From an uncultured Eubacteriales bacterium (GTDB taxonomy: Bacteria > Bacillota > Clostridia > Oscillospirales > Acutalibacteraceae), in contig ONDC01000001.1 of the NCBI GenBank assembly GCA_900316495.1, positions 1 to 52,958 of the forward strand: a stretch of 52,958 bases of DNA, read 5' to 3'. Positions 15,729-24,363 of this stretch are shown here, piece by piece. Both the position numbers and the translations under genes were made by a program. The notes under the pieces are model-generated. The model did no database searches. It had not been told where the DNA came from and saw nothing but the letters and a program-made list of their open reading frames with translations. Every line of letters starts with the position of its first letter. Position 1 is the stretch's first letter.

Positions 15729-16697
15729 ATGTACAATCTTGGTATCGATCTGGGCGGTATGAGCGTCAAGGTCGGCGTTGTTGACGAGAACAATTCCATC
15801 ATCGGCAAGGCAGCCGTCCCCACCAATTCCCCGAATCAGCCCCCCCGTCCGGCGGACGACATCATGGACGACATTGCCACGGCATGTCATCTTGCGGTCG
15901 AGAACGCAGGCGTGAGCTTCGATGAGGTCGCCAACATCGGTCTGGGCTGTCCCGGCTCGGTCAATTCCGCCACCGGCATGCTGGAATTTTCCGGCAACTT
16001 AGGCATGAAGAACTATCCTGTGGCCGAAAAGCTCAAGGAGCGTCTGGGACGCAACGTTTTCATTGAGAACGACGCAAACGCGGCGGCATTCGGCGAATCC
16101 ATCGCGGGCGCTGCAAAGGGCGCCAGGAACGCGGTGTGCGTCACCCTCGGCACTGGCGTCGGCGGCGGCATCATCATCGACGGCAGGATCTACAGCGGCT
16201 CGAATTACGCGGGCGGCGAGCTGGGTCATATGGTCATCGTCGCGGGAGGCAGACACTGCACCTGCGGCAGAGACGGCTGCTGGGAGGCATACGCCTCGGC
16301 TTCCGCTCTGATTTACCAGACGCAGCTCAAAATGCTCGATGACAAGTCCTCCTCCATGTGGAATATCGCGGACGGGGATCTGAGAAACGTCAGCGGAAGA
16401 ACGGCGTTTGACGCCTACCGCATGGGCGACAAGGCGGGCTGCGAGGTGGTAGACAAGTACATCTCCTACATAGCCTGCGGCATTGCCAACGTCATCAACA
16501 TCTTCCAGCCCGACATCATCTGCATCGGCGGCGGCGTGAGCAAGGAGGGCGACACCCTGTTAGCGCCTCTGATGGGCTATGTCAACAAGGAGCGCTTCGG
16601 CAAGAACCTCGCCAAGCAGACCGAGATCGTCGTCGCGAAACTGGGCAACGACGCGGGCATCATCGGCGCAGCCAATCTCTACCTCAACGCCGAATAA
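15729..16697 (+). CDS. ROK family sugar kinase (glucokinase-like)
   Basis: The start at 15729 (MYNLGIDLGG) follows GAGGTG by 8 bases; an upstream in-frame ATG would add 20 residues unlike the family. The 322-residue protein has the ATP site LGIDLGGMSVKVGVVDE, the sugar-binding ENDANAAAFGE and GGELGHMVIV, and the ROK zinc site CTCGRDGCWEAYASASAL. Such enzymes phosphorylate glucose or N-acetylhexosamines in the cytoplasm. The usual Thr of the DxGGT motif is Met here, a variant I recall from clostridial ROK proteins. Location after hprK suggests glycolytic glucokinase, but GlcNAc or ManNAc use is possible given murB downstream. Confidence 0.9.
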   Translation: MYNLGIDLGGMSVKVGVVDENNSIIGKAAVPTNSPNQPPRPADDIMDDIATACHLAVENAGVSFDEVANIGLGCPGSVNSATGMLEFSGNLGMKNYPVAEKLKERLGRNVFIENDANAAAFGESIAGAAKGARNAVCVTLGTGVGGGIIIDGRIYSGSNYAGGELGHMVIVAGGRHCTCGRDGCWEAYASASALIYQTQLKMLDDKSSSMWNIADGDLRNVSGRTAFDAYRMGDKAGCEVVDKYISYIACGIANVINIFQPDIICIGGGVSKEGDTLLAPLMGYVNKERFGKNLAKQTEIVVAKLGNDAGIIGAANLYLNAE

Positions 16698-16773
16698 TTC
16701 ATCTCACGTTCATCACTTTTTGATATAAAGAATCATACTATAAATAAAAAAACTCCGGAGGAATTGACATCTG

Positions 16774-17691
16774 ATGGCAAACGAATGGATCCAATACAAA
16801 CCCCTTTTCGAGCGCTTTGGCTGCGAAGTAAAAGCCGACGAGCCGATGAAGAACCACACATCGTTCAAAATAGGCGGCTGTGCCGATCTTTTTGTCACAG
16901 TCAGCCGGACAGAGCAGCTTGTTCAGGTAATCAGAACAGCCGGCGACAACCGGATACCGCTCTTTATTCTGGGCAACGGCTCGAATCTTCTGGTTTCGGA
17001 CAAGGGCATCAGAGGCATTGTGCTGAAGCTGGGGGGAGAATTCTGCGACATCGGATGGAATGAGGACGGAACGATCCGCTGCGGCGCGGGCGCGCAGCTG
17101 TCAAAGCTGTGCGCCTTCGCGCTGGAGCATTCGCTCACGGGTCTGGAATTTGCATGGGGAATTCCCGGCTCGTGCGGCGGAGCGGCATTCATGGATGCGG
17201 GCGCCTACGGCGGCGAAATGAAGGACGTCGTGACGTCCTGCGAGCATATCGACCTTTGCACAGGCGAGGCCGGCCGCTTTGAGGGAGAGGAGCTGGATTT
17301 CGCCTACCGCCACAGCGTGTATTCCGGCGGCGGGTATGTGATCACGGCGCTCCATCTCCGTCTGAAAGAGGGCGACAAGGAGGAAATACGGGCAAAAATG
17401 GACGACCTGATGGGTCGCCGCAAAGAAAAGCAGCCGCTCGAGTATCCGAGCGCGGGAAGCGTCTTCAAGCGTCCGGCTGGATACTTTGCGGGGGGACTCA
17501 TCGAGCAGTGCGGCTTGAAGGGCGCGCAGTCAGGCGGCGCCCAGGTCAGTCCGAAGCACGCGGGCTTCATCGTCAACGTCGGCGGTGCCACCTGCGAGGA
17601 CGTTCTGAGGCTGATCGAAAGAATTCAGAAAACCGTCAGGGAAGAGACGGGAGTCGAGCTGGAATGCGAGGTAAGAAAGACAGGAGAGTAA
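16774..17691 (+). CDS. murB: UDP-N-acetylmuramate dehydrogenase (UDP-N-acetylenolpyruvoylglucosamine reductase)
   Basis: The 305-residue product has the FAD-binding motifs NHTSFKIGGCADLFV, LGNGSNLLVSD and IPGSCGGAAFMDAGAYGGE. It also has YRHSVYS, the type II MurB feature, and the catalytic Ser in YPSAGSVFKRP. MurB reduces UDP-GlcNAc-enolpyruvate to UDP-MurNAc with NADPH in peptidoglycan precursor synthesis. GGAGGAA lies about 10 bases before the ATG. It lies upstream of rapZ-whiA, as in many Bacillota. A 189-base gap follows before rapZ, in which only a 16-codon open stretch near 17728 is seen, not supported as a gene. Confidence 0.97.
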   Translation: MANEWIQYKPLFERFGCEVKADEPMKNHTSFKIGGCADLFVTVSRTEQLVQVIRTAGDNRIPLFILGNGSNLLVSDKGIRGIVLKLGGEFCDIGWNEDGTIRCGAGAQLSKLCAFALEHSLTGLEFAWGIPGSCGGAAFMDAGAYGGEMKDVVTSCEHIDLCTGEAGRFEGEELDFAYRHSVYSGGGYVITALHLRLKEGDKEEIRAKMDDLMGRRKEKQPLEYPSAGSVFKRPAGYFAGGLIEQCGLKGAQSGGAQVSPKHAGFIVNVGGATCEDVLRLIERIQKTVREETGVELECEVRKTGE

Positions 17692-17880
17692 ATGCCTGAG
17701 CAGCAGGCAGTCATGAGAAAAAGGAAAGATGAAAAAAATCGGCGAAGGAGCTGCGATCGACAGGCTGAAAGAGAAGTAGTGTGTTAATGTTTTTGATTTT
17801 TATCCTTTATTAAGAAGAGAATAATTCAGAAAACAAGCCAATGTGTATAAAGTAAAGGAATAACTGCGGAGGTTAAATCT

Positions 17881-18738
17881 ATGGAATTTCTGATAGTGAC
17901 GGGACTGTCCGGAGCGGGAAAATCTCTGGTAGTGGACGCGCTCGAGGATATAGGCTATTATTGCGTGGACAACATGCCTCCTGTGATGATACTGCGGTTT
18001 TACCGCATATGCCTGAATTCGCAGGAGGAATTTGACAAGGTCGCGGTGGTGACGGATATTCGAGGCGGAGAGCCGTTCCGCACGCTGATCACCGATCTTG
18101 AAGTGTTGAAGGTAGAAAAAAAGCCGTTCAAAGTGTTATATATCAACTGCAGCAAGCATGTGCTGCTCAACCGGTACAAGGAGACCCGCCGGAAGCATCC
18201 CCTTGCCGAGGAGTTTGAAGGCTCTGTGGAGCAGGCGATCGAGGAAGAGATCAGAATGCTCGAGCCTGCCTACAAGATGTCGGATTACCTCATCGATACG
18301 ACCGAGCTTTCACCCGCCCAGCTCAAGGAACGCGTGAAGGAGATGTTCGGCGGCAGCGTTTCGGCACAAATGGTGATACGCGTCATGTCCTTCGGATTCA
18401 AGTACGGTCCCAACAAGGAGGCGGATCTGATCTTCGACGTGCGCTGCTTCCCGAATCCCTATTACGTGCCGGAGCTGAAGCACCATACGGGGCTGGAAAG
18501 CTGCGTGAGGGAATACGTGATGAACGACGATTCCACCATGGGATTTCTGAGTCGACTGTACGACATGATCGACTATCTGTTGCCGCTCTACAAAAAGGAG
18601 GGCAAGAGCGAGCTGGTCATCGCCATGGGCTGCACCGGCGGCAAGCACCGTTCGGTGACAATCGCCGAGAATTTAGGCGGCTATCTCGCCTCCAAGGGGA
18701 ACAAGGTGCTAATTTCGCACAGAGACATCAACAAGTAA
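17881..18738 (+). CDS. rapZ: RapZ/YvcJ family nucleotide-binding protein
   Basis: The 285-residue protein begins with the P-loop IVTGLSGAGKSLVVDALED and ends with the conserved MGCTGGKHRSVTIAENLG. Between them is the Walker B-like AVVTDIRGGEPF and, in the C-terminal half, MSFGFKYGPNKEADLIFDVR. In E. coli RapZ presents sRNA GlmZ to RNase E and senses GlcNAc6P; in Bacillus the homologue YvcJ has nucleotidase activity and affects competence. A link to amino-sugar or cell-wall metabolism fits murB upstream. The gene is followed by whiA after 28 bases. The usual yvcK gene between them is missing. Confidence 0.96.
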   Translation: MEFLIVTGLSGAGKSLVVDALEDIGYYCVDNMPPVMILRFYRICLNSQEEFDKVAVVTDIRGGEPFRTLITDLEVLKVEKKPFKVLYINCSKHVLLNRYKETRRKHPLAEEFEGSVEQAIEEEIRMLEPAYKMSDYLIDTTELSPAQLKERVKEMFGGSVSAQMVIRVMSFGFKYGPNKEADLIFDVRCFPNPYYVPELKHHTGLESCVREYVMNDDSTMGFLSRLYDMIDYLLPLYKKEGKSELVIAMGCTGGKHRSVTIAENLGGYLASKGNKVLISHRDINK

Positions 18739-18766
18739 CCTGTTAGAAGGGGTATTTCAGAGCAAT

Positions 18767-19681
18767 ATGTCATATTCAACTGTAGCAAAGAACGAATTAT
18801 GCCATATAAGACCGGAAAGCGACTGCTGCAGACTGGCGGAGGCTTACGGTCTTTTGCTGTATTCCCGGCTGCTCAGCGAGGGGCACGATTCCTATGCCAC
18901 CGAGACGAAGGAAATTGCCGATCTGATGGCGGAGACAACGGCTTCCGTGTGCGGAGTCTACACCGATGTGATCACTCTCTCCAGACCGGGCAGAAACAGC
19001 CCCCGCTACACGGTCAGAATTCCGAACGCCGGGCAGAAGAAGCTGATCTGCGCCAGATTTGCCGAGGCGGGCGGCGGCATACTTGATAAGGAATGCTGCG
19101 TGGCGGCGTTCCTGCGGGGCGTATTTATCGTGTGCGGCACTGTCACCGAGCCAAGCCGGGATTACCATATGGAATTCCTATCGGGAAGCGAACGAAGGTG
19201 CGATATGCTGGGCGACACACTCGGTCGCGTCGGCATACACGGCAGCAAGCTGCAGCGGGGCGACCGCTGGCTGTTCTATATCAAGGGCGCGGACGACATC
19301 ATCACGCTGATGAAGGTCATGGGCGCACAGTACGCGGTGCGGCACATCGAGCAGACAAGGAATATGCGCGACTTCCGCAACAACGCCAACCGCGTCTTCA
19401 ACTGCGACCAGGCGAATATCGACCGCACACTTTCCGCCTCAGAGCAGCAGTGCGCGGCGATACGCCGGCTGATTCAAAAGAAGGGCTACGCCGGCATTCC
19501 GCAGGAGCTTCGGGAAATCGCCCGTCTGCGGCTGGAAAATCCCGAAATGTCACTCCGCGATCTCAGCGAAAGTCTCAGCGAGCCGATCACCCGCAGCGGC
19601 GTCAATCACCGGCTCAAAAAGCTGATGGAGCTGGCGGAGGACAAACGCCCTTCGCTGACGGAAGAACGAAGAAACCAGTAG
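18767..19681 (+). CDS. whiA: DNA-binding protein WhiA
   Basis: The 304-residue protein starts SYSTVAKNELCH, the common WhiA N-terminus. It has the LAGLIDADG-like fold region (FLRGVFIVCGTVTEPSRDYH) and the linker RNNANRVFNCDQANIDRT. The C-terminal helix-turn-helix is MSLRDLSESLSEPITRSGVN. WhiA is a sporulation regulator in actinomycetes and affects cell division and chromosome segregation in Bacillota. It directly follows rapZ. An AAGGGG site lies about 15 bases upstream, somewhat far. Confidence 0.96.
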   Translation: MSYSTVAKNELCHIRPESDCCRLAEAYGLLLYSRLLSEGHDSYATETKEIADLMAETTASVCGVYTDVITLSRPGRNSPRYTVRIPNAGQKKLICARFAEAGGGILDKECCVAAFLRGVFIVCGTVTEPSRDYHMEFLSGSERRCDMLGDTLGRVGIHGSKLQRGDRWLFYIKGADDIITLMKVMGAQYAVRHIEQTRNMRDFRNNANRVFNCDQANIDRTLSASEQQCAAIRRLIQKKGYAGIPQELREIARLRLENPEMSLRDLSESLSEPITRSGVNHRLKKLMELAEDKRPSLTEERRNQ

Positions 19682-19738
19682 AGAAGATCACGCTGTATTT
19701 GATGAGTTCAAAAAGCTAAGACGAAATGAGGTTATTAC

Positions 19739-20125
19739 ATGATTCATTCCTACAATATGAAGAACGCGGACAAGCCGTACCTGACGCAGGCGGAGAACGG
19801 CATTGAGGGCTTTGCGCCTGTCATCGCGGACAGCCGCGCACAGCAGGGCGTGAGCCACATGTCCCCGTCGGAGCTGATGGAGGCGGCGCTGGCAAGCTGC
19901 ACCAATATGACGCTGAGCGGCGTTCTCCGCAAGCGGGGCATTCCGTATGACGAGATTTTTGTCGACGTCAGCATGGAGACTGAAAACGGCAAGACGGTCA
20001 TCACCCGCCGGATTACGGTGATCTCCGACGCTCCCGAAGCCGACGTGAAGTCCGCCGTGGAGCGTGCGAAAAGCTGTCACCTCTACAAGGTGCTCAGCGG
20101 CGAGATAGAGGTGCGCGACGAGTAG
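19739..20125 (+). CDS. OsmC/Ohr family protein
   Basis: The 128-residue protein carries the OsmC motif with first reactive Cys in SPSELMEAALASCTNMTLSG (Cys about 59) and the second in AKSCHLYKVLSGEIEV (Cys about 116). OsmC/Ohr proteins are thiol peroxidases acting on organic hydroperoxides or, in some subgroups, of unknown function. A GAGG site precedes the ATG by 8 bases. It follows whiA by 57 bases and may be read from the same transcript. The exact subfamily is not assigned. Confidence 0.9.
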   Translation: MIHSYNMKNADKPYLTQAENGIEGFAPVIADSRAQQGVSHMSPSELMEAALASCTNMTLSGVLRKRGIPYDEIFVDVSMETENGKTVITRRITVISDAPEADVKSAVERAKSCHLYKVLSGEIEVRDE

Positions 20126-20178
20126 TCGTTCATTGATACCCATTATTCATTTCAATCTGAGACCCGAAGGTGATATAC

Positions 20179-20880
20179 ATGATTTACGCCGCGATACTGG
20201 CGGGCGGCAAGGGAACCCGGATGGGCGGCGACCTGCCAAAGCAGTTCCTTGAAATTAACGGCGTGCCGATTGTGGTACGCACGGTCAGGGCGTTCCTGCA
20301 TTGCGGGATTGTGGACAGCACCGCGCTTTGCGTCCCCCGCGATTATATCGAATACACCCGTGATGTACTGAACCGCTTTCCCGACACGGCCGACAGAATC
20401 GGCGTCATCGAGGGGGGCGCCGAACGCACGGATTCACTGGAAAGAGCCTGTCGTTTTTTTGACCGCCCCGGAAAAACCTCTCCGGATGACATCATTATCA
20501 CCCACGACTGCGTGAGACCGTTTGTTTCCCCGGAGATGATTCTTGCCAGCGTAGAAGCGGCAAGGAGATACGGCGGCGCAACCGCTGCTGTGCCGAGCGT
20601 GGACACGATTTGCTTCTCCTCCGATGGCAAGATAATCGAAAGCGTTCCCGACCGCTCAAAGCTGTACAGCGTACAAACGCCTCAGACCTTCCTTTTTCGT
20701 GATTTCACCGAAATACTGTATTCTCTCACATCAGAAGAAAAAAGACGCGTCACAGACGCCTCGGCAGTGTTCCGCATGAGAGGAAGAACCGTCGCTCTCT
20801 CCGATGGTAGTCCCTCCAATATCAAAATCACTCATCCCAGCGACATTCCTCTTGCCGAAAAGCTGTCCGAAGCCTTCTGA
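20179..20880 (+). CDS. IspD/TarI family cytidylyltransferase
   Basis: ATG 20179 is preferred to GTG 20170 because GAAGGTGAT at 20166-20173 forms its binding site. The 233-residue protein has the nucleotidyltransferase motif AAILAGGKGTRMGGDLPKQF, then ITHDCVRPFVSPEMI, SVQTPQTF and the C-terminal NIKITHPSD. The family includes IspD (CDP-methylerythritol, isoprenoid synthesis) and TarI (CDP-ribitol, wall teichoic acid or capsule). GGKGTRMG and HDxVRPF look TarI-like to me, and the next genes encode a TagGH/Wzm-Wzt exporter. IspD cannot be excluded without a tree, so no symbol is given. Confidence 0.88.
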   Translation: MIYAAILAGGKGTRMGGDLPKQFLEINGVPIVVRTVRAFLHCGIVDSTALCVPRDYIEYTRDVLNRFPDTADRIGVIEGGAERTDSLERACRFFDRPGKTSPDDIIITHDCVRPFVSPEMILASVEAARRYGGATAAVPSVDTICFSSDGKIIESVPDRSKLYSVQTPQTFLFRDFTEILYSLTSEEKRRVTDASAVFRMRGRTVALSDGSPSNIKITHPSDIPLAEKLSEAF

Positions 20881-20907
20881 GAATTTGGAAAATTAACATT
20901 TTAGTAG

Positions 20908-20935
20908 TAATTCCCTGTTGTCAATGTGGTATAAT
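20908..20935 (+). promoter_or_regulatory. Extended -10 promoter of the ABC exporter genes
   Basis: TATAAT (20930-20935) is preceded by TG at 20927-20928 (TGG before the hexamer), an extended -10, with only a weak -35 around 20908. The first exporter gene begins 87 bases downstream, so the exporter need not depend on the cytidylyltransferase transcript. Confidence 0.55.
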
Positions 20936-21021
20936 GTTTTTGTATACGTGATTCATATAAAATGATGAAGATTGGTAAGATAGTTATTGTTATAATAATA
21001 TAATTACGCAAGAGGGTTTTT

Positions 21022-21849
21022 ATGAAAAGTGTAAAATTGTTTATTCAGGAGCACATGGCATTTAAAAAACAGCTGCTTGTGCTTGCCAAGGCGGATGTGG
21101 TCAAAACCTACCGCGGCGCCAGTCTGGGATGGCTTTGGGCACTCATCAAGCCATCCATCACGATTTTCGTCTATTTCTTCGCCTTTTCCATCGGAATCAG
21201 GGCGTCAAAGCCTGTTACCAACAGTGCAGGAGTGACGTTTCCGTTCTTCCTGTGGCTGATAGGCGGTATTATTCCGTGGTTCTATGTTTCGGAAATGATG
21301 ACGCAGGGCACCGACTGCATCAAAAAATACAGTTACCTCGTCACAAAAATGCGTTTTCCGGTTTCTACCATTCCCACCTTTGTCAGCTTATCCAAGATGC
21401 TCATCAATATCATTCTGACGGGCGTCGTCATGCTGATTTACTGCTGCTACGGTCATTTTCCCACTGTCTATTATATACAGATTCCGTATTACATGTTCTG
21501 TCAGTTCCTGCTCTTTACCCCGTTTGCCTTGTTCAACTCCACCCTGTCAGTCATCAGTCCGGACTACGGCAATCTCATCAAATCGCTGACTACAGCGGTC
21601 TTCTGGCTTTCGGGAATCATGTACAACATCGACAGGGTGGGCAACCCGTGGTTCAGGAAGGTTCTGAGAATCAATCCCGTCACCTACATCTGTTCAGGAT
21701 ACAGGGACTGCTATATCAATCAGAGATGGTTCTTCGGAGAGGTCAGATACAAATCGTCTCTGGGCTTCTTTATAGTGGTACTCCTGATGTGGACATTAAG
21801 CCTTTTTATCTATAATAAAGCCCGCAAGGATCTCCCCGATGTGCTGTAA
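21022..21849 (+). CDS. Polysaccharide/teichoic-acid type ABC-2 permease (Wzm/TagG-like)
   Basis: The 275-residue protein has about six hydrophobic segments and the ABC-2 polysaccharide exporter features. These are the amphipathic N-terminal LLVLAKADVVKTYRGASLGW followed by LWALIKPSITIFVYFFAFS, the central GGIIPWFYVSEMM, and the C-terminal INPVTYICSGYRDCYI. It would form the membrane channel with the ATPase encoded 26 bases downstream. Such systems export O-antigen, capsule or wall teichoic acid. A GAGGG site lies 7 bases before the ATG. Confidence 0.92.
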   Translation: MKSVKLFIQEHMAFKKQLLVLAKADVVKTYRGASLGWLWALIKPSITIFVYFFAFSIGIRASKPVTNSAGVTFPFFLWLIGGIIPWFYVSEMMTQGTDCIKKYSYLVTKMRFPVSTIPTFVSLSKMLINIILTGVVMLIYCCYGHFPTVYYIQIPYYMFCQFLLFTPFALFNSTLSVISPDYGNLIKSLTTAVFWLSGIMYNIDRVGNPWFRKVLRINPVTYICSGYRDCYINQRWFFGEVRYKSSLGFFIVVLLMWTLSLFIYNKARKDLPDVL

Positions 21850-21875
21850 CCGAGCAACGACAAGGAGCAAATGAA

Positions 21876-22724
21876 ATGCCTGATACTATCATGGAAAGCA
21901 AAGAGAACAATTTCCCCGAAACAGAGACATCCTCTGCTTTAGAAAATAAAAACGACGTGGTCATTCGTCTCAATCACGTCACAAAACAGTTTAAGCTCTT
22001 TAAAAGCAAAAAGAGCCGTCTTATCTCTCTTTTCAGCAAAAGGGTCAACTACTCCATCAACACTGCCAACGACGACCTGACCTTTGAAATACGACGCGGA
22101 GAATCGGTCGCATTCTTAGGCAAGAACGGCGCCGGCAAATCCACGCTTCTCAAGATGATCACCGGCGTCCTCTTCCCCACCAGCGGAGAAATTGAGGTCA
22201 ACGGCGAGGTCAGCGCCCTCCTTGAGCTGACGGCGGGCTTCGATCCCGAATTCACCGGTCGCGAAAACATCTACCTGCGCGGACACATGCGCGGCATGAC
22301 CGACGATGTGATCAAAAAATACGAGAACGCAATCATTGATTTTGCCGACATCGGCGAATACATCGACCAGCCGGTGCGCACCTATTCCAGCGGTATGAAG
22401 GCGCGTCTTGGCTTTGCCATCAACGCAAACATCGAGCCGGAGATCCTGATTGTGGACGAAGCGCTCAGCGTCGGCGACGCCGCCTTCCGCAAAAAGTGCA
22501 AGGAAATCGTCAACCGTATCATTGCCGAGGACAATACCACGCTGCTGCTCGTCACCCATTCCAGCGTCATGGCAAGACAATTCTGCAAGCGCGGAATCGT
22601 CCTTTACAACAGCAAGGTCTACTTCGACGGCGACATCGACGAGGCGATACGGGTCTATGAGGAGGACGTTTTAGAGGGCAAGCCGGCTCCCAAGCCTAAA
22701 GCCAATTCCATCTTGAATCAGTGA
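21876..22724 (+). CDS. Polysaccharide/teichoic-acid type ABC ATPase (Wzt/TagH-like)
   Basis: The 282-residue ATPase has Walker A LGKNGAGKSTLLKMI, signature YSSGMKARLGF and Walker B PEILIVDEALSVGD, then the H-loop LVTHSS. The wording SVGDAAFRKKC is typical of the Wzt/TagH branch. It ends soon after the nucleotide-binding domain, so it lacks the long C-terminal glycan-recognition domain of some Wzt proteins, suggesting a cap-independent export mode. The start at 21876 has AGGAG 8 bases upstream. It forms a transporter with the permease just upstream. Confidence 0.93.
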   Translation: MPDTIMESKENNFPETETSSALENKNDVVIRLNHVTKQFKLFKSKKSRLISLFSKRVNYSINTANDDLTFEIRRGESVAFLGKNGAGKSTLLKMITGVLFPTSGEIEVNGEVSALLELTAGFDPEFTGRENIYLRGHMRGMTDDVIKKYENAIIDFADIGEYIDQPVRTYSSGMKARLGFAINANIEPEILIVDEALSVGDAAFRKKCKEIVNRIIAEDNTTLLLVTHSSVMARQFCKRGIVLYNSKVYFDGDIDEAIRVYEEDVLEGKPAPKPKANSILNQ

Positions 22725-22729
22725 GCCAT

Positions 22730-22790
22730 TATACAAAAAAAACATCCCCGGAAAGTCCGCGCTCTTTCGCAGACTTTCCGGGGACATTTG
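22730..22790. terminator. Bidirectional terminator between convergent transporter operons
   Basis: TCCCCGGAAAGTC (22745-22757) pairs with GACTTTCCGGGGA (22772-22784). On the minus strand it is followed by eight T (22733-22740), a strong signal for the operon ending at 22798. On the plus strand the T content after the stem is modest. Confidence 0.85.
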
Positions 22791-22797
22791 TTTGCCG

Positions 22798-23466
22798 TTA
22801 CAATTCCTTATGATTGTAAATTTTCATGCTGAGAAGCAGGGAGAGAACATACACAGCTACCGCAATGACCGATGCCATAATGAATGCCGGTATCACGGGA
22901 ATGGACGCCAACCTGTCGAGCGAATCCAGCAGCGACGACTCTTCCTCTGCCGAACCGTTCCAGAGCATTGCCAGCGCAAATACCAGCATAGAGGGAAGCA
23001 GCATGGCGGCGATCACGATAATGCGGCTCTTCTGCACGCCGAATTTGTAGATGATCGGGGTAATAATGGCAACGTAGAACAGCGAGAGGACAATCGGGAT
23101 CACATATGTCTCCGGTCCGGAGGCGTTGCCGCCGCATGCCATGAAGATCATATTGCCGACAAATACAACGAGCGTGGTAAAGCCCATGACCATCAGATTC
23201 ACCAGATAGCGGCAGGCAACGATCTGATTCTTGCTCACGGGAAGCGCCGCGCCGAACTGATCCCAGCCGCACTGCTCGTCATAACCAGCGCAGGAGAGCG
23301 GCACCATGACATTGATTACCAGCGCCATGATGGAAAGATAGCTCATCGAACCGTCCGAGTTCTTCATGCTCATAAATCCCAGAAACAAATAGAACATCAT
23401 CAGTATGCTCATTGTCAGCGCCACCTGCTTGAGTGAGAGTAAATCCTTTGTAATTACGCCTTTCAT
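22798..23466 (-). CDS. ABC-2 transporter permease
   Basis: The 222-residue protein has about six hydrophobic segments. The N-terminus, MKGVITKDLLSLKQVALTM, is typical of the ABC2_membrane_5-type permeases that pair with YtrB/BcrA-like ATPases. Its central part reads GYDEQCGWDQFGAALPVSKN, a motif often seen in this group. It follows the ATPase gene by 16 bases and closes the GntR-ATPase-permease operon. The exported substrate is unknown; relatives handle antimicrobial peptides or unknown stress substrates. Confidence 0.88.
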   Translation of the reverse strand: MKGVITKDLLSLKQVALTMSILMMFYLFLGFMSMKNSDGSMSYLSIMALVINVMVPLSCAGYDEQCGWDQFGAALPVSKNQIVACRYLVNLMVMGFTTLVVFVGNMIFMACGGNASGPETYVIPIVLSLFYVAIITPIIYKFGVQKSRIIVIAAMLLPSMLVFALAMLWNGSAEEESSLLDSLDRLASIPVIPAFIMASVIAVAVYVLSLLLSMKIYNHKEL

Positions 23467-23482
23467 ATGTTTTCTCCTTTCT

Positions 23483-24322
23483 TCACGCTTCGTTTTTGAT
23501 CATCATAAGCATGATGTCCTCGATGCCCGCCTTTGCCGAGACAAAGCCCTCCGGCACCTTGCCCGTGAGCATGAGCAGCTCCGCGCCGAAGGCGTTGGTG
23601 CGCTTGCCCACGATGTCGGCGGGATTGACAGAGGCAAGCTCCTCGTTGCCGCACTTGACAAGGCGGTATTTTTCCATCAGCGTGTCCTTCTCCTCACAGA
23701 ACACGATGCGTCCGTTGTTGATAAAGGTAACATAATCCGCCGCCTTCTCCAGATCGCTGATAATGTGGGAGGATGCTAAAATCGTGTGCTGCTCGTCCTG
23801 GATAAATTCGAGAAAGAGGTCTAAGATCTCGTCCCTCACCACCGGATCGATGCCGCTGGTCGCCTCGTCGAGGATCAGCAGCTTCGGGTGATGTGCCAGC
23901 GCCGCCGCCAGCGAGAGCTTCATCTTCATACCGCGGGAGAATTCCTTGATCTTCTTGTTCATCGGCAGCTTGAATTGATCGATGTATTGACGATACAGGT
24001 CATCGTCCCAGTTTTTATAGGCGCCCTTCAGAATCAGGCGGACGTCCGCAGCCGTGAACACCTGCGAAAATTTGATCTCGTCAAATACGACGCCTACGTC
24101 CTCGCGGGAGGCTTCTGACTTGTTGCTCACTCCGTTGACCGTGATCTCGCCGCTCTCTGTTCTGATCAAGTTTAGGATGGACTTGATCATGGTGGACTTG
24201 CCCGCGCCGTTGGAGCCGATCAGACCCATGATACAGCCGGACGGTATGGCAAGAGAATCGATGGAGAGGGTAAAGTCTCCGTAGGTCTTGACCAGATTTT
24301 TGATTTCAATCGCGTTTGCCAT
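23483..24322 (-). CDS. ABC transporter ATP-binding protein (YtrB/BcrA-like)
   Basis: The ATG at 24322 has AGGTGA 9 bases upstream and fits the family start MANAIEIKNLVKTYG; an ATG nine codons upstream is less likely. The 279-residue ATPase shows Walker A IGSNGAGKSTMIKSI, signature EFSRGMKMKLSLAAA, Walker B PKLLILDEATSGIDP and H-loop LASSHIISD. With the downstream permease it forms a simple two-part ABC-2 transporter. The upstream GntR gene suggests substrate- or stress-controlled expression. Confidence 0.93.
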   Translation of the reverse strand: MANAIEIKNLVKTYGDFTLSIDSLAIPSGCIMGLIGSNGAGKSTMIKSILNLIRTESGEITVNGVSNKSEASREDVGVVFDEIKFSQVFTAADVRLILKGAYKNWDDDLYRQYIDQFKLPMNKKIKEFSRGMKMKLSLAAALAHHPKLLILDEATSGIDPVVRDEILDLFLEFIQDEQHTILASSHIISDLEKAADYVTFINNGRIVFCEEKDTLMEKYRLVKCGNEELASVNPADIVGKRTNAFGAELLMLTGKVPEGFVSAKAGIEDIMLMMIKNEA

Positions 24323-24363
24323 AATGGTTTCACCTGTTGCCTTTCCCATAAAGAATGATTAAG

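Noticed and set aside
17701-17780. Short frames between murB and rapZ, including a 16-codon one (MKKIGEGAAIDRLKEK)
   Set aside because: Too short and without supporting conservation or regulatory context; kept only as a possible remnant.
22792-23436. 214-codon plus-strand frame opposite the ABC-2 permease
   Set aside because: His/Arg/Gln-rich mirror of a membrane protein; the minus frame has helices, motif and operon context.
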